A stretch of DNA of 64,000 nt. Source: Methylococcaceae bacterium. GTDB lineage: Bacteria > Pseudomonadota > Gammaproteobacteria > Methylococcales > Methylomonadaceae. Position 1 is the first letter of the stretch, and every line of letters begins with the position of its first letter. Below, piece by piece: positions 55,323-64,000 of the stretch. The notes beneath the pieces were generated by a model. The model was given only the letters and a program-made list of their open reading frames with translations, was not told where the DNA came from and made no database searches. The stretch spans positions 62,001-126,000 of the forward strand of contig JAUYBL010000010.1 of the NCBI GenBank assembly GCA_030693065.1. The letters are read 5' to 3'. The position numbers were made by a program, and so were the translations under genes.

Positions 55323-58043
55323 ATGAATAACGAACGCCCCGATCCAGACGAATTATTAGCGCGCGTAGAGCGCGATAACGCCAAGGCCAAACGCGGTCGG
55401 CTGAAGATTTTTTTCGGCGCGGCAGCTGGGGTCGGTAAAAGCTATGCTATGCTGCTTGCTGCTCGGGAGCGGCGTGCAGAAAACCTTGATGTGGTGGTCG
55501 GTTTGGTGGAAACCCATGGCCGTAAGGACACTGAGGCGTTACTGGAGGGCCTGGAAATATTGCCAACCAGAAAAATTAATTACAAAGGTACCCTCCTCCA
55601 TGAATTCGACATCGACGCTGCTCTAAAACGTCGACCATCGATCATTCTGGTTGATGAACTGGCGCATACCAACGCGCCCGGCTGTCGACATCCTAAACGT
55701 TGGCAAGACATACACGAACTGCTGGAAGCCGGGATTGATGTTTACACCGCACTAAATGTCCAGCATCTGGAAAGCCTGAACGACGACATCGGCCAGATTT
55801 CCGGAATACGCGTTTGGGAAACCCTCCCCGACACGGTGTATGAAGACGCGGACGAAATAGAATTGGTGGATTTACCGCCCGACGAGTTATTGATTCGACT
55901 GAAGGAAGGCAAGATTTATCTGCCGCAACAAGCACAGGAGGCAATTAACCACTTCTTCCGCAAAGGCAATCTGATTGCATTGCGCGAACTGGCATTACGG
56001 CAAACCGCCAATCGCGTTGACGCGCAGATGTTGGATTACCGAGAAGACCATGCGATACGTGAAGTCTGGCAGGTCAGTGAACGGATTATGATATGCATCG
56101 GCCCCAATTTTCTTGCTGAACGTTTAGTGCGCGCTGGTAAGCGATTGGCGGCCAGTTTGCGTGCAGAATGGATCGTGGCGTATGTGGAAACGCCGCAACT
56201 GCAACGTTTATCTGCGGAAAAGCGTGATGCGGTGTTACGGGTTTTGCGCACAGCAGAACAACTCGGAGCCGAAACGGTCACCTTGAGTTCACCGGAAATG
56301 AGTGCGGCCATTGTCGATTTCTCCAGGGAGCGCAACGTCACCAAAATCGTCATGGGCAAACCGAGCCGAAGAGGCTGGAAGCGCTGGCTGCTTGGGTCGC
56401 TAGTCGATAAGGTGATTGACGAGGCCCACAATATTAATGTCTATTTGTTGGGGAGTTCGCAAAGCGAGTCAAAAGCCCAGCAAGCCTCGATTTTTAATCG
56501 CCAACCACTGCCGGGCTTAAAAAATCGCTTAGTCAAAAAGCGTCATCTTGACTTCGTCTGGGCAACGCTGGTCATTGCACTTTGCACTTTGCTTGCCGAG
56601 ACTATGTTCGGCAAGTTTGAACTTGCCAATCTGGTGATGGTTTATCTGCTGGGTGTAGTCTTTGTGGCGACTCGTTTCGGTCGAGGACCATCAATATTGG
56701 CTTCTATACTTGGCGTTGCGGCGCTGGATTTTTTCTTTGTTACGCCGTATTTCACTTTTTCTGTCTCGCACAGCCAATATCTCGTTACCTTGGCAGCGAT
56801 GCTGGTTGTGGCGATGATTATCAGTAATCTGATGGCAAACGTCCGCTCCCAAGCAAAAGTTGCCGCGCATCGCGAGCGCCGCGCCGCAGTATTGTATGCA
56901 ATGAGCAAGGAGTTATCCGTCAGTCAAAGCGAAGAGGACGTGGTACAGATTGCCGTTCGGCATTTACATTCTGAATTCAGTAGCCCAAATGTCATTTTGT
57001 TTGCAAACAGTAATGGCCGGGTGATTTACCCGGCGCACAAGGCCATCGCCGAATCGCTGCTCGGCGCTGATCTTAGTGTCGCGCAGTGGGTGTTCGATCA
57101 TAACGAAATGGCAGGGCATGGCACCAACACCCTGCCGGGTACGCCAGCTATCTATTTTCCTATTCATAATGAAGACAAGGTGCTGGGCGTATTGGCCTTA
57201 CAACCGGTGAATTTACGCCGGGTGTTTTTACCGGAACAACAAAAACTGCTGGAAACTTTTTTGCGGCAGATCGGACAGGCGGTAACTCGTCTCCGTTTTG
57301 CAGAACAAGCCAAGTTAACCCACTTACAAATTGAAGCCGAACGGCTGCGCAATTCCCTGCTTAGCGCCATCTCCCACGATCTGCGCACGCCATTGTCAAC
57401 CATTATTGGCTCCGCCAGTGCGCTGACGGAAGACGAAGGTCATTTGCAACCGCAAGACAAACTCGATCTAAGTCGCGCCATCGTCGACGAAGCCGAACGC
57501 ATGTCGAATCTGGTCAACAATATCCTGGATATGGCGCGGCTTGATGCGGGCGTGGTGCAGCTGAAAAAAGAGTGGCATCCCCTGGACGAAATCATCGGCA
57601 CCGTTTTAACAAGGCTGCAAAAACATCTGACAGGTCGACCGGTTAAGGTCAAACTGCCACCGGGCATTCCGATGGTGTTTGCCGACGCGGTACTAATCGA
57701 ACAAGTACTGATCAACCTGCTGGAAAATGCGCTGCGCTATACGCCACCGGCTAGCGAACTGGAAATTACTGCTGAAACATCGCCAAGTTCCGTTGAAATC
57801 TCAGTCATCGATCATGGCCCAGGAATTCCGAAAGGTCTTGAAGATCAGCTATTTGAAAAATTTTATCAAGCCCGCCACGAAGCCGCACAAAGCGGCGTCG
57901 GGTTGGGATTGGCTATCTGCCGAGCCATCGTTGAAGTCCATGGCGGCCATATTTATGCGTATAACGCAGCCAACGGCGGCGCGGTGTTTACATTCGTGTT
58001 GCCGGTTGACCAACCAGCGCCGGTCATGGAATCTGAAGAATGA
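55323..58043 (+). CDS. kdpD: osmosensitive K+ sensor histidine kinase KdpD
   Basis: A 906-residue sensor kinase controlling kdp expression. The N-terminal KdpD domain has Walker A FGAAAGVGKSYAML and Walker B ILVDELAHTNAPG. A universal-stress-like domain (about 250-370) follows, then four membrane helices (about 405-505). A GAF-like region, HisKA with the phospho-His in SAISHDLRTPLSTIIG, and the HATPase domain (LLENALRYTP, DHGPGIP, GVGLGLAICRAI) complete it. It is full length (E. coli 894). Confidence 0.96.
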   Translation: MNNERPDPDELLARVERDNAKAKRGRLKIFFGAAAGVGKSYAMLLAARERRAENLDVVVGLVETHGRKDTEALLEGLEILPTRKINYKGTLLHEFDIDAALKRRPSIILVDELAHTNAPGCRHPKRWQDIHELLEAGIDVYTALNVQHLESLNDDIGQISGIRVWETLPDTVYEDADEIELVDLPPDELLIRLKEGKIYLPQQAQEAINHFFRKGNLIALRELALRQTANRVDAQMLDYREDHAIREVWQVSERIMICIGPNFLAERLVRAGKRLAASLRAEWIVAYVETPQLQRLSAEKRDAVLRVLRTAEQLGAETVTLSSPEMSAAIVDFSRERNVTKIVMGKPSRRGWKRWLLGSLVDKVIDEAHNINVYLLGSSQSESKAQQASIFNRQPLPGLKNRLVKKRHLDFVWATLVIALCTLLAETMFGKFELANLVMVYLLGVVFVATRFGRGPSILASILGVAALDFFFVTPYFTFSVSHSQYLVTLAAMLVVAMIISNLMANVRSQAKVAAHRERRAAVLYAMSKELSVSQSEEDVVQIAVRHLHSEFSSPNVILFANSNGRVIYPAHKAIAESLLGADLSVAQWVFDHNEMAGHGTNTLPGTPAIYFPIHNEDKVLGVLALQPVNLRRVFLPEQQKLLETFLRQIGQAVTRLRFAEQAKLTHLQIEAERLRNSLLSAISHDLRTPLSTIIGSASALTEDEGHLQPQDKLDLSRAIVDEAERMSNLVNNILDMARLDAGVVQLKKEWHPLDEIIGTVLTRLQKHLTGRPVKVKLPPGIPMVFADAVLIEQVLINLLENALRYTPPASELEITAETSPSSVEISVIDHGPGIPKGLEDQLFEKFYQARHEAAQSGVGLGLAICRAIVEVHGGHIYAYNAANGGAVFTFVLPVDQPAPVMESEE

Positions 58044-58067
58044 TGCAAATCCGACGGGTCTCAAGCC

Positions 58068-58763
58068 ATGGCTAAAATCGATCCTGTCATTATCGTTATC
58101 GAAGACGATCCACCGATCCGTCGATTTCTGCGCACCAGCCTTAGCACTCAAGGATTTACGGTATTTGAGGCCGACACTGGCAAGCAAGGCATCATTGAAG
58201 CCAGCATCCGTAAGCCGGATTTGGTAATACTTGATTTAGGGCTACCGGACATGGATGGTGTTGATGTCATCAAGGCAATTCGTGCTTGGTCTGAACTGCC
58301 GATCATTATTCTCTCGGCACGCAGCGGTGAACAACAAAAAATCGATGCGCTGGATGCCGGGGCCGACGATTATCTGACCAAACCATTCGGTTTCGGCGAG
58401 TTACTGGCGCGTATTCGCGTTGCCCTTCGTCATGCAATTAAACCTAGCGAACAAATGCAGGGCGAAGTATTTGTCACCGCTAATCTAAAAGTGGATCTAC
58501 ACAATCGATTGGTGAGTGTCGACGAACAGGAAATTCACCTGACGCCTATTCAATATCGATTACTGACCGTGCTAATAAAGCATGCCGGTAAAGTGCTGAC
58601 TCAACAGAAAATCCTTAAGGAAGTCTGGGGGCCGTCTTACCAGGAAAATGCCCATTATCTGCGTATCTACATGAGCCAGCTGCGTCAAAAATTGGAAGCA
58701 GATCCCACCCAGCCTAAATTTTTACTGACCGAATCGGGCGTTGGTTATCGGCTAAAAGTATGA
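58068..58763 (+). CDS. kdpE: response regulator KdpE
   Basis: A 231-residue OmpR-type regulator phosphorylated by KdpD. The receiver has VIEDDPPIRRFL, phospho-Asp in LVILDLGLPDMDG, and Lys in DYLTKPFGFGELLARI. The C-terminal winged helix has LTPIQYRLLTVLIKHAGKVL and LRIYMSQLRQKLE. It starts 24 bases after kdpD. Confidence 0.96.
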   Translation: MAKIDPVIIVIEDDPPIRRFLRTSLSTQGFTVFEADTGKQGIIEASIRKPDLVILDLGLPDMDGVDVIKAIRAWSELPIIILSARSGEQQKIDALDAGADDYLTKPFGFGELLARIRVALRHAIKPSEQMQGEVFVTANLKVDLHNRLVSVDEQEIHLTPIQYRLLTVLIKHAGKVLTQQKILKEVWGPSYQENAHYLRIYMSQLRQKLEADPTQPKFLLTESGVGYRLKV

Positions 58764-58825
58764 TTTTTGTATTGCCCCGTACACTTACAAGTATCGAATA
58801 ACAGTTGAAAACCTAGAGAATCCCA

Positions 58826-58934
58826 TTCCGCTCATGGTTCGACAAGCTCTCGGCAACTGCTCCATGCGTTGCCCTACCTCCTGCATGCCCGATGAAGCGG
58901 GGCAGACTCTCCGTGCAGTCGACCACGAACGGAA
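58826..58934. repeat. GTTCGACAAGCTCACC palindromic repeat interrupted by a 72-bp element
   Basis: The host arms TTCCGCTCATGG (58826-58837) and CCACGAACGGAA (58923-58934) flank GTTCGACAAGCTC, then the inserted element, then ACC. Removing 58850-58921 restores GACAAGCTCACCACGAAC, identical to the intact copy at 18422-18539. A degenerate second half (CCGTTCGC ... TATCGAAGTGC) extends to about 58998. The rest of the 58764-59112 gap shows no gene. Confidence 0.87.
58850..58921 (+). mobile_element. 72-bp nested element, TCGGCAACTGCTCC family (copy C)
   Basis: It starts TCGGCAACTGCTCC and ends CGTGCAGTCG. The middle, CCTACCTCCTGCATGCCCG then AAGCGGGGCAGACTCTCC, closely matches copy B at 44003-44074. 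The 3' half can fold into an imperfect hairpin. It is inserted after AAGCTC with no target duplication. Confidence 0.8.
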
Positions 58935-59112
58935 CTCATTGATTTGTCTAGGTCCGTTCGCATTTATGCCCTGTGGGTACTGAGTTTATCGAAGTGCATG
59001 GTTTTTCGAGGTTCCCAGTTATTGCTTTAAGCTAGGTCGACTTTGTACCCTCATTGTATAATCGCCGCAAAACTATTTTCGTCTCACTTCTAAATTAAGG
59101 ACTGATGCCCAC

Positions 59113-59853
59113 ATGCTCTCGAAAAAACCAACCATTCGCCGCCGTGGCATTTATTTATTACCCAATTTGTTTACCACAGGCGCGCTGTTTGCCGGTTTCT
59201 ATGCCATCACTTCGGCAATGGGCGGACGTTTTGAAACGGCTGTCGTCGCCATTTTTGTCGCGATGATTCTGGACGGTCTGGATGGCCGAGTGGCGCGTTT
59301 AACCAACACACAGAGCGAATTTGGCGCGCAGTACGACAGCTTGTCAGACATGGTGTCGTTTGCTGCAGCCCCTGCCCTGGTGATGTATTTGTGGGCGTTT
59401 TCCAGCCTTGGCAAACTGGGCTTATTCGCAGCTTTTGTCCACATGGCCGGTGGCGCGTTAAGACTGGCACGCTTTAACACGCAACTGGAAACGGCTGATA
59501 AACGATACTTTCAAGGCTTACCCAGCCCAGCTGCAGCTGCCATTTTGGCCGGCTTCATCTGGATTTGTATTGAATACAGCTATGATTTGGACGTGTTTCG
59601 ATTCTTTGCTTTAGCCTTGACCATCAGCACCGGCTTATTAATGGTCAGCAATTTCCGTTACTCCAGTTTTAAAGAAATCGACTTAAAAGGCCGCGTGCCG
59701 TTTTTTGTCGCTATCGCAGTAATGCTGGCAATTGCTTTTGTAATGGCGCAACCGCAAACCATGTTGTTCCTGCTATTTTTAGGCTATGCCATTTCCGGAC
59801 CAGTCGTTACCTTGGTGATGCGTAAGCGCAGATTGCAAGGCCGTAAGTCGTGA
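59113..59853 (+). CDS. pssA: CDP-diacylglycerol--serine O-phosphatidyltransferase
   Basis: A 246-residue inner-membrane enzyme making phosphatidylserine, the precursor of phosphatidylethanolamine. The CDP-alcohol transferase signature DGLDGRVAR...G...D...D is seen in LDGLDGRVARLTNTQSEFGA followed by QYDSLSDMVSF. About seven helices follow. It is the membrane (Bacillus-type) form, not the soluble E. coli type. leuA follows, as in many proteobacteria. Confidence 0.93.
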   Translation: MLSKKPTIRRRGIYLLPNLFTTGALFAGFYAITSAMGGRFETAVVAIFVAMILDGLDGRVARLTNTQSEFGAQYDSLSDMVSFAAAPALVMYLWAFSSLGKLGLFAAFVHMAGGALRLARFNTQLETADKRYFQGLPSPAAAAILAGFIWICIEYSYDLDVFRFFALALTISTGLLMVSNFRYSSFKEIDLKGRVPFFVAIAVMLAIAFVMAQPQTMLFLLFLGYAISGPVVTLVMRKRRLQGRKS

Positions 59854-59896
59854 AATCTGCTTGAGAGCAAAAAATCATTCGCGTATAGTCAATGTC

Positions 59897-60004
59897 ATGT
59901 TTATTCAAACTACATCACATTCTGCAGACATTTTTGTTGGCGCAACCGTTGTCAACGCTATGTTGCGCGCTGGTTTATGCCTCAGCTTACGACTGCTGCC
60001 CTGA
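59897..60004 (+). CDS. putative leucine leader peptide upstream of leuA
   Basis: A 35-codon frame lies in the pssA-leuA gap. It begins MFIQTTSHSADIF and ends MLRAGLCLSLRLLP, with five Leu codons (TTA, CTC, TTA, CTG, CTG) in the last nine. This is the pattern expected for ribosome-mediated attenuation of leuA. Its stop overlaps a short TGCCC/GGGCA hairpin. A shorter frame from the internal ATG at 59960 would give the same Leu-rich end. No strong ribosome binding site or classical T-run terminator is seen, so the call is tentative. Confidence 0.55.
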   Translation: MFIQTTSHSADIFVGATVVNAMLRAGLCLSLRLLP

Positions 60005-60091
60005 CGGGCACATCGACTTCGTTAATAATCACAATTCAATAATTTTATCTATCGGCTAACCCGCTGATAATTCTCCACGTATGGAGCTTTT

Positions 60092-61636
60092 ATGAAAGAC
60101 CAATTAATTATATTTGACACTACTTTGCGCGACGGCGAACAAAGCCCCGGCGCTTCCATGACCCGCGATGAAAAAGTCAGAATCGCCAGAGCGTTGGAAC
60201 GCCTGAAAGTCAATGTCATTGAAGCCGGATTTCCAGCCGCCAGCCCAGGCGATTTTGAATCTGTGCAAGCCGTTGCCAACATTATCAAAGACAGCACCGT
60301 CTGTGGCTTGGCTAGAGCCTTGGCAAAAGACATCGACCGCGCCGGTGAAGCCTTAAAAGGCGCAAAACAATCGCGTATCCATACCTTTATCGCGACTTCG
60401 CCGATCCATATGCAAATGAAGCTGCAGATGACACCAGAACAAGTCATCGAGCATGCCGTCAACGCGGTAAAACGCGCCCGGCAATATACTGACGATGTGG
60501 AATTTTCACCCGAAGATGCCGGACGTTCCGATGAAGACTTTTTGTGTCGAATTCTTGAGGCGGTGATTAATGCGGGCGCAACCACGCTTAATATTCCTGA
60601 CACCGTCGGCTACAGCATTCCACAGCAATTTGGGGCGACTATTGCCAATTTGATCCAGCGCATACCCAATTCTGACAAAGCCATTTTTTCTGTGCATTGC
60701 CATAATGATTTAGGGCTGGCGGTAGCTAACTCATTGGCTGCAGTAATGAATGGCGCCCGCCAAGTAGAATGCACCATCAATGGTTTGGGTGAACGTGCAG
60801 GTAATGCCTCGTTGGAAGAAGTGGTAATGGCGGTGCGCACTCGTCACGATGTCTTCGATTGCCAAACCCGAATCGATACCCGCGAAATTTTGACTTGCTC
60901 GAAACTGGTGTCGTCTATCACCGGCTTTCCGGTGCAGCGCAATAAAGCGATTGTCGGCGCCAATGCCTTTGCCCATGAGGCCGGCATTCATCAAGATGGC
61001 GTATTAAAGAATCGGGAAACTTACGAAATTATGCGCGCTGAAGATGTGGGCTGGTCAGCAAATCGCATGGTGTTGGGTAAGCATTCAGGTCGTAATGCCT
61101 TCAAAAGCCGCATCGCCGAATTAGGCTTTGATTTTAATTCCGAAGAAGAATTGAACGAAACGTTTGCACGTTTTAAGCAGTTGGCGGATAAAAAACATGA
61201 TATTTTCGATGAAGACTTGCAAATGCTCATTTCTGAAACCAGCTTTGAAGCAGAAGATGAGCACATCAAACTGATTGCATTGAAAGCGTGTTCAGAAACC
61301 GGCGAAGTCCCCAATGCGACTGTCACCTTACGCATCGACAACAAGGAACTTACCGATAATGCCGATGGCGGCGGGGTAGTCGATGCCAGTCTAAAAGCGA
61401 TTGAAAAGCTGGTGCAATCCAAAGCCACGTTGGAATTGTATTCGGTCAACAACATCACCAACGGCACCGATGCCCAAGGTGAAGTGACTATACGTCTGGA
61501 AAAAAGTGGTCGGATCGTTAATGGCTTGGGCGCAGATACCGATATTGTTATCGCTTCGGCGAAAGCGTATATCAACGCGCTCAACAAATTGCTGTCCGAA
61601 AAAAAGCGCCAGCATCCACAAAAAGGCGACGTTTAA
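60092..61636 (+). CDS. leuA: 2-isopropylmalate synthase
   Basis: A 514-residue enzyme joining acetyl-CoA and 2-oxoisovalerate, the first step of leucine synthesis. The HMGL-like barrel starts [17 protein letters not shown]. Metal-binding His residues are in [13 protein letters not shown]. The family signature is [16 protein letters not shown]-terminal regulatory domain (about residue 390 on) should mediate leucine feedback inhibition. A GGAGC site precedes the ATG. Confidence 0.97.
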   Translation: MKDQLIIFDTTLRDGEQSPGASMTRDEKVRIARALERLKVNVIEAGFPAASPGDFESVQAVANIIKDSTVCGLARALAKDIDRAGEALKGAKQSRIHTFIATSPIHMQMKLQMTPEQVIEHAVNAVKRARQYTDDVEFSPEDAGRSDEDFLCRILEAVINAGATTLNIPDTVGYSIPQQFGATIANLIQRIPNSDKAIFSVHCHNDLGLAVANSLAAVMNGARQVECTINGLGERAGNASLEEVVMAVRTRHDVFDCQTRIDTREILTCSKLVSSITGFPVQRNKAIVGANAFAHEAGIHQDGVLKNRETYEIMRAEDVGWSANRMVLGKHSGRNAFKSRIAELGFDFNSEEELNETFARFKQLADKKHDIFDEDLQMLISETSFEAEDEHIKLIALKACSETGEVPNATVTLRIDNKELTDNADGGGVVDASLKAIEKLVQSKATLELYSVNNITNGTDAQGEVTIRLEKSGRIVNGLGADTDIVIASAKAYINALNKLLSEKKRQHPQKGDV

Positions 61637-61658
61637 ATCCCCCCTTAAGCAGTTGGAA

Positions 61659-62411
61659 ATGGATAACGCTACCCGTCTTCAATATCTGCAAGCCATGGGC
61701 ATCGATGTTTGGGTGCCCAGGTTATCAGCAGAACCTGCGGAAGCGTTGCCGTTAGGAACGCCAAAACCAGATACCGATCTTATTCCTGCCATTGAAAAAC
61801 CAGTAACTGTTAAGCGCGATATAGAACACCTTGTTGAAACAATTCGTTCGCACGAAGATAACTGGGAACGGTTGCAACGAGACGTTGCCGGTTGTCAAAA
61901 ATGCGACTTATGTGAAACCCGCACGCAAACAGTATTCGGCTCCGGCAGCAAGAATCCTGATTGGCTGTTAATTGGCGAAGCGCCTGGGCAAAGTGAAGAT
62001 CAGCAAGGCCTGCCTTTTGTCGGCAATGCCGGACAATTGTTAACGGAAATGTTACGGGCCTGTGGCCTGTCTCGCGATGAGGTGTTCATTACCAACATCT
62101 TAAAATGCAGACCGCCTGATAATCGCGATCCCAAGCCAGACGAAATTGCCAATTGTCACGACTATCTTGATCGGCAACTGGCATTATTACAGCCGAAAAT
62201 CATTGTGGCGGTCGGTCGCATTGCCGCTCAAGCGCTATTAAACACCCATGTTCCAATTGGCAAATTAAGGGGCAAAGTCCATCAATTTGGCTCAGCGCCG
62301 TTGGTAGTCATTTATCACCCGGCTTACTTATTGCGCTCCTTATCGGAAAAACGCAACGCTTGGCTGGATTTGCAGTTGGCGATACAAACATATAACAACA
62401 ATAAAGGTTAA
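61659..62411 (+). CDS. uracil-DNA glycosylase family 4 (iron-sulfur)
   Basis: A 250-residue protein of the family 4 uracil-DNA glycosylase group. The 4Fe-4S ligands start with CQKCDLC, and the catalytic motif is LIGEAPGQSEDQQG. The later FVGNAGQLL and IVVIYHPAYLLR-type motif (VVIYHPAYLL) agree. The N-terminal RLQYLQAMGIDVWVPR extension is common in gammaproteobacterial members. The ATG at 61659 is chosen; a longer frame from 61506 overlaps leuA. It removes uracil from DNA. Confidence 0.88.
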   Translation: MDNATRLQYLQAMGIDVWVPRLSAEPAEALPLGTPKPDTDLIPAIEKPVTVKRDIEHLVETIRSHEDNWERLQRDVAGCQKCDLCETRTQTVFGSGSKNPDWLLIGEAPGQSEDQQGLPFVGNAGQLLTEMLRACGLSRDEVFITNILKCRPPDNRDPKPDEIANCHDYLDRQLALLQPKIIVAVGRIAAQALLNTHVPIGKLRGKVHQFGSAPLVVIYHPAYLLRSLSEKRNAWLDLQLAIQTYNNNKG

Positions 62412-62413
62412 TC

Positions 62414-62953
62414 ATGCGCAGCTGGGTAGACAGTTTAAAAGATTTACTAATTTATGATGCCGATAAAGAATTTTATGCCAAGGTATTCCCTGGCTCAGTG
62501 GGTAGAAAAGATTTGATGCGCCTTAGAAAAATGACCAGTTCGGATCTGCCCGACGTCGTAAAAATCGAACAAGCCAGCTACCAATTTCCCTGGAGCGAAG
62601 ATATTTTTAGAGACTGCTTCAAAGCCCGCTACCATTGCTGGGTTTGTGAGGAGCAAGACAACGTCTTAGGCTATGCAATTTTGTCGATGGCAGTTGGCGA
62701 GGCGCATGTACTAAACATTTGTGTGGATCCTGCCGAACAGGGCCAGGGCATCGGCCGCAAATTACTTGAACACTTAATTGATGTCTCGCGAGGTGAAGCG
62801 GAGACCATGTTTCTGGAAGTCAGACCGTCCAATCCGGTGGCGATAGCACTATACGAATCGATGGGCTTTAACGAAATCGGTCTCAGAAAAGGCTATTATC
62901 CGGCTGAAAACGGCCGTGAAGATGCGCTTATGCTGGCACTGCAGATATTTTAA
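62414..62953 (+). CDS. rimI: ribosomal protein S18-alanine N-acetyltransferase RimI
   Basis: A 179-residue GNAT acetyltransferase with an N-terminal extension of about 38 residues before the usual RimI start (LRKMTSSDLPDVVKIE). Acetyl-CoA binding is in CVDPAEQGQGIGRKLLEHLI, and the C-terminal motif is LYESMGFNEIGLRKGYY. It starts two bases after the glycosylase stop. GNAT proteins are hard to tell apart, but gene order next to the glycosylase gene is typical for rimI. Confidence 0.87.
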   Translation: MRSWVDSLKDLLIYDADKEFYAKVFPGSVGRKDLMRLRKMTSSDLPDVVKIEQASYQFPWSEDIFRDCFKARYHCWVCEEQDNVLGYAILSMAVGEAHVLNICVDPAEQGQGIGRKLLEHLIDVSRGEAETMFLEVRPSNPVAIALYESMGFNEIGLRKGYYPAENGREDALMLALQIF

Positions 62954-62960
62954 GAACAGC

Positions 62961-62990
62961 TGCTGCACGGCGAAAACGCGTCGTGCAGCA
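62961..62990. terminator. hairpin between convergent rimI and suhB
   Basis: TGCTGCACG (62961-62969) and CGTGCAGCA (62982-62990) form a perfect 9-bp stem, with an inner GCG/CGC extension around AAAA. It lies between two stops, so it probably serves as a shared terminator, although T-runs are short. Confidence 0.55.
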
Positions 62991-62999
62991 AGCTAAAGA

Positions 63000-63794
63000 T
63001 TATTTCAATCTTTCGGTAACATGTGGCTGGATTAACTGGTAAAGCAGCTGATGCATTCTTGGACTTGCTGCAATGATGTTGCCTGATTCCAGGTACTTGT
63101 CATTAAATGAAAAGTCTGTGATCACGCCGCCCGCTTCTTTTATCAGCAAAGCGCCTGCCGCCATATCCCATTCCATCAAACCGATTTCCCAAAAACCATC
63201 TAATCGACCTGCAGCAAGATAAGCCAAATCCAGCGCGGCTGAACCAGCGCGGCGTATTCCGGCAGAATCAATAGTGACAGCTTTGAACATGCCCAAATAG
63301 GCATCCAAGTGTTGTTGGTTTTTAAAAGGGAAGCCGGTACCGATCAGCGTACCTTTCATGCTGGTTTTATTGGTAACGCGCAGTCGACGGTTATTTAACA
63401 TGGCACCGCCGCCGCGTTTGGCCGTAAACAACTCATCCCGTAAAGGATCATAAACAACGCCAACTTCAAGTCTACCTTTATGCTTCAAGGCGATAGAGAC
63501 GGCGTATTGAGGAAAGCCATGCAAGAAGTTAGTGGTGCCGTCGAGTGGATCAATCACCCAGACAAAATCGTTACCGGCATGCTCGCCGCTTTCTTCAGCT
63601 AGTATGCTGTGATCTGGATAAGCGGTTTTAATGATGTTGATAATCTCCCGTTCCGCCATTCTATCGACTTCACTGGCATAATCGTTGATGCCTTTTTGAT
63701 CGATTTGTAGATGGTTGACGTTATCAGCGGAACGAAGGATTAAATCGCCGGCGCTGCGAGCAGCACGAACGGCAGTATTGAGCATGGGTTGCAT
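63000..63794 (-). CDS. suhB: inositol-1-monophosphatase family protein SuhB
   Basis: A 264-residue Mg2+-dependent phosphatase, also known to act in ribosomal RNA transcription antitermination. Metal sites: Glu in ILAEESGE and the motif WVIDPLDGTTNFLHG, with a third Asp in LMEWDMAAGALLI. The start at 63794 (MQPMLNTAVRAARSAG) matches E. coli SuhB; the longer frame from 63884 is rejected as it runs into the divergent trmJ start. Confidence 0.94.
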   Translation of the reverse strand: MQPMLNTAVRAARSAGDLILRSADNVNHLQIDQKGINDYASEVDRMAEREIINIIKTAYPDHSILAEESGEHAGNDFVWVIDPLDGTTNFLHGFPQYAVSIALKHKGRLEVGVVYDPLRDELFTAKRGGGAMLNNRRLRVTNKTSMKGTLIGTGFPFKNQQHLDAYLGMFKAVTIDSAGIRRAGSAALDLAYLAAGRLDGFWEIGLMEWDMAAGALLIKEAGGVITDFSFNDKYLESGNIIAASPRMHQLLYQLIQPHVTERLK

Positions 63795-63883
63795 AGGCTT
63801 AGAATTTTTAATGAGCGTAGAAAGGCCCATAGAATAACAAATCTTTGTTAAACTTTGGGCTTTTTTAAGCACGGGAAAAGACA

Positions 63884-64000
63884 TTGTTAGCCAATATTAA
63901 GATTGTTCTGGTCGAAACCACACACCCTGGCAACATAGGGGGCGTGGCTCGGGCAATGAAGAACATGAGCATGGATAATCTCTGTTTAGTGGCCCCGAAA
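63884..64000 (+). CDS. trmJ: tRNA (cytidine/uridine-2'-O-)-methyltransferase TrmJ, N-terminus, cut by window end
   Basis: The first 39 codons of a SPOUT methyltransferase: [20 protein letters not shown] then ARAMKNM and LCLVAP. The segment [16 protein letters not shown] is the conserved N-terminal motif of TrmJ, which methylates position 32 of tRNA. The start is TTG at 63884. Divergence from suhB is the standard arrangement. The rest lies outside the window. Confidence 0.88.
   Translation, partial: MLANIKIVLVETTHPGNIGGVARAMKNMSMDNLCLVAPK

Noticed and set aside
61506-61658. Longer N-terminus for the family 4 glycosylase
   Set aside because: The extra residues overlap the end of leuA and are of low complexity; the ATG at 61659 fits the family.
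63795-63884. Longer N-terminus for SuhB
   Set aside because: It would overlap the trmJ promoter and start; MQPMLNTAVRAAR matches the usual SuhB N-terminus.
1-64000. CRISPR array, prophage, plasmid origin or full insertion sequence
   Set aside because: No regularly spaced direct repeats, phage genes, replication genes or transposase genes were found in the window.

Overview
This window looks like a chromosome segment of a gammaproteobacterial methanotroph (order Methylococcales). The main reason is that it carries two methylotrophy clusters next to gammaproteobacterial housekeeping blocks: a complete calcium-type methanol dehydrogenase cluster (mxaF-J-G-I-R-S-A-C-K-L, with mxaB divergent and mxaD nearby) and the formylmethanofuran/tetrahydromethanopterin formyltransferase-hydrolase operon (fhcB-A-D-C). 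The genus cannot be fixed from sequence reading alone.

Layout. 1-7044: the end of a dihydrolipoamide dehydrogenase gene, two tandem small membrane proteins, and a four-gene peptide-type ABC transporter on the minus strand. 7425-17100: fabI, then the classic protein-quality-control block on the minus strand (tRNA-Leu, tig, clpP, clpX, lon, hupB, tRNA-Val, tRNA-Asp, ppiD). 17281-19221: a small conserved protein, a radical SAM protein and a PIN-like protein. 19306-24278: the fhc operon, which includes an extra coiled-coil/membrane gene. 24506-36545: a plus-strand housekeeping run (thioredoxin-like protein, M48 lipoprotein, dapC, dapD, ubiB, pgk, rpoZ, spoT, ridA, recG, ubiC). 36582-49280: the mxa region. 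49567-58763: a kdp potassium-transport region (an upstream small gene, kdpF, A, B, C, a corA-like gene, kdpD, kdpE). 59113-64000: pssA, a putative leucine leader and leuA, a family 4 uracil-DNA glycosylase, rimI, suhB and the start of trmJ.

How the genes work together. MxaF/MxaI oxidise methanol to formaldehyde in the periplasm with PQQ and Ca2+, and pass electrons to cytochrome cL (MxaG). MxaJ, R, S, A, C, K and L serve assembly and calcium insertion. MxaB is a response regulator that probably controls the cluster. Formaldehyde enters the tetrahydromethanopterin pathway, whose last step to formate is made by the Fhc complex. The kdp genes form a high-affinity K+ pump with its own sensor and regulator.

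The most unusual feature is a dense set of small palindromic repeats. At three places a 69-72 bp element beginning TCGGCAACTGCTCC sits inside a different, older palindromic repeat. Each insertion follows the trinucleotide CTC, and removing the element restores the host palindrome exactly. Another palindromic repeat lies in frame inside kdpB and adds about 13 residues to its nucleotide-binding domain. Other points of interest are a terminator between mxaI and mxaR whose stem holds the mxaR ribosome binding site, paired 16-bp direct repeats in the mxaF-mxaB intergenic region, a sigma-32-like promoter before lon, and a DUF1640-like gene within the fhc operon. All calls come from reading the sequence; no searches were run.
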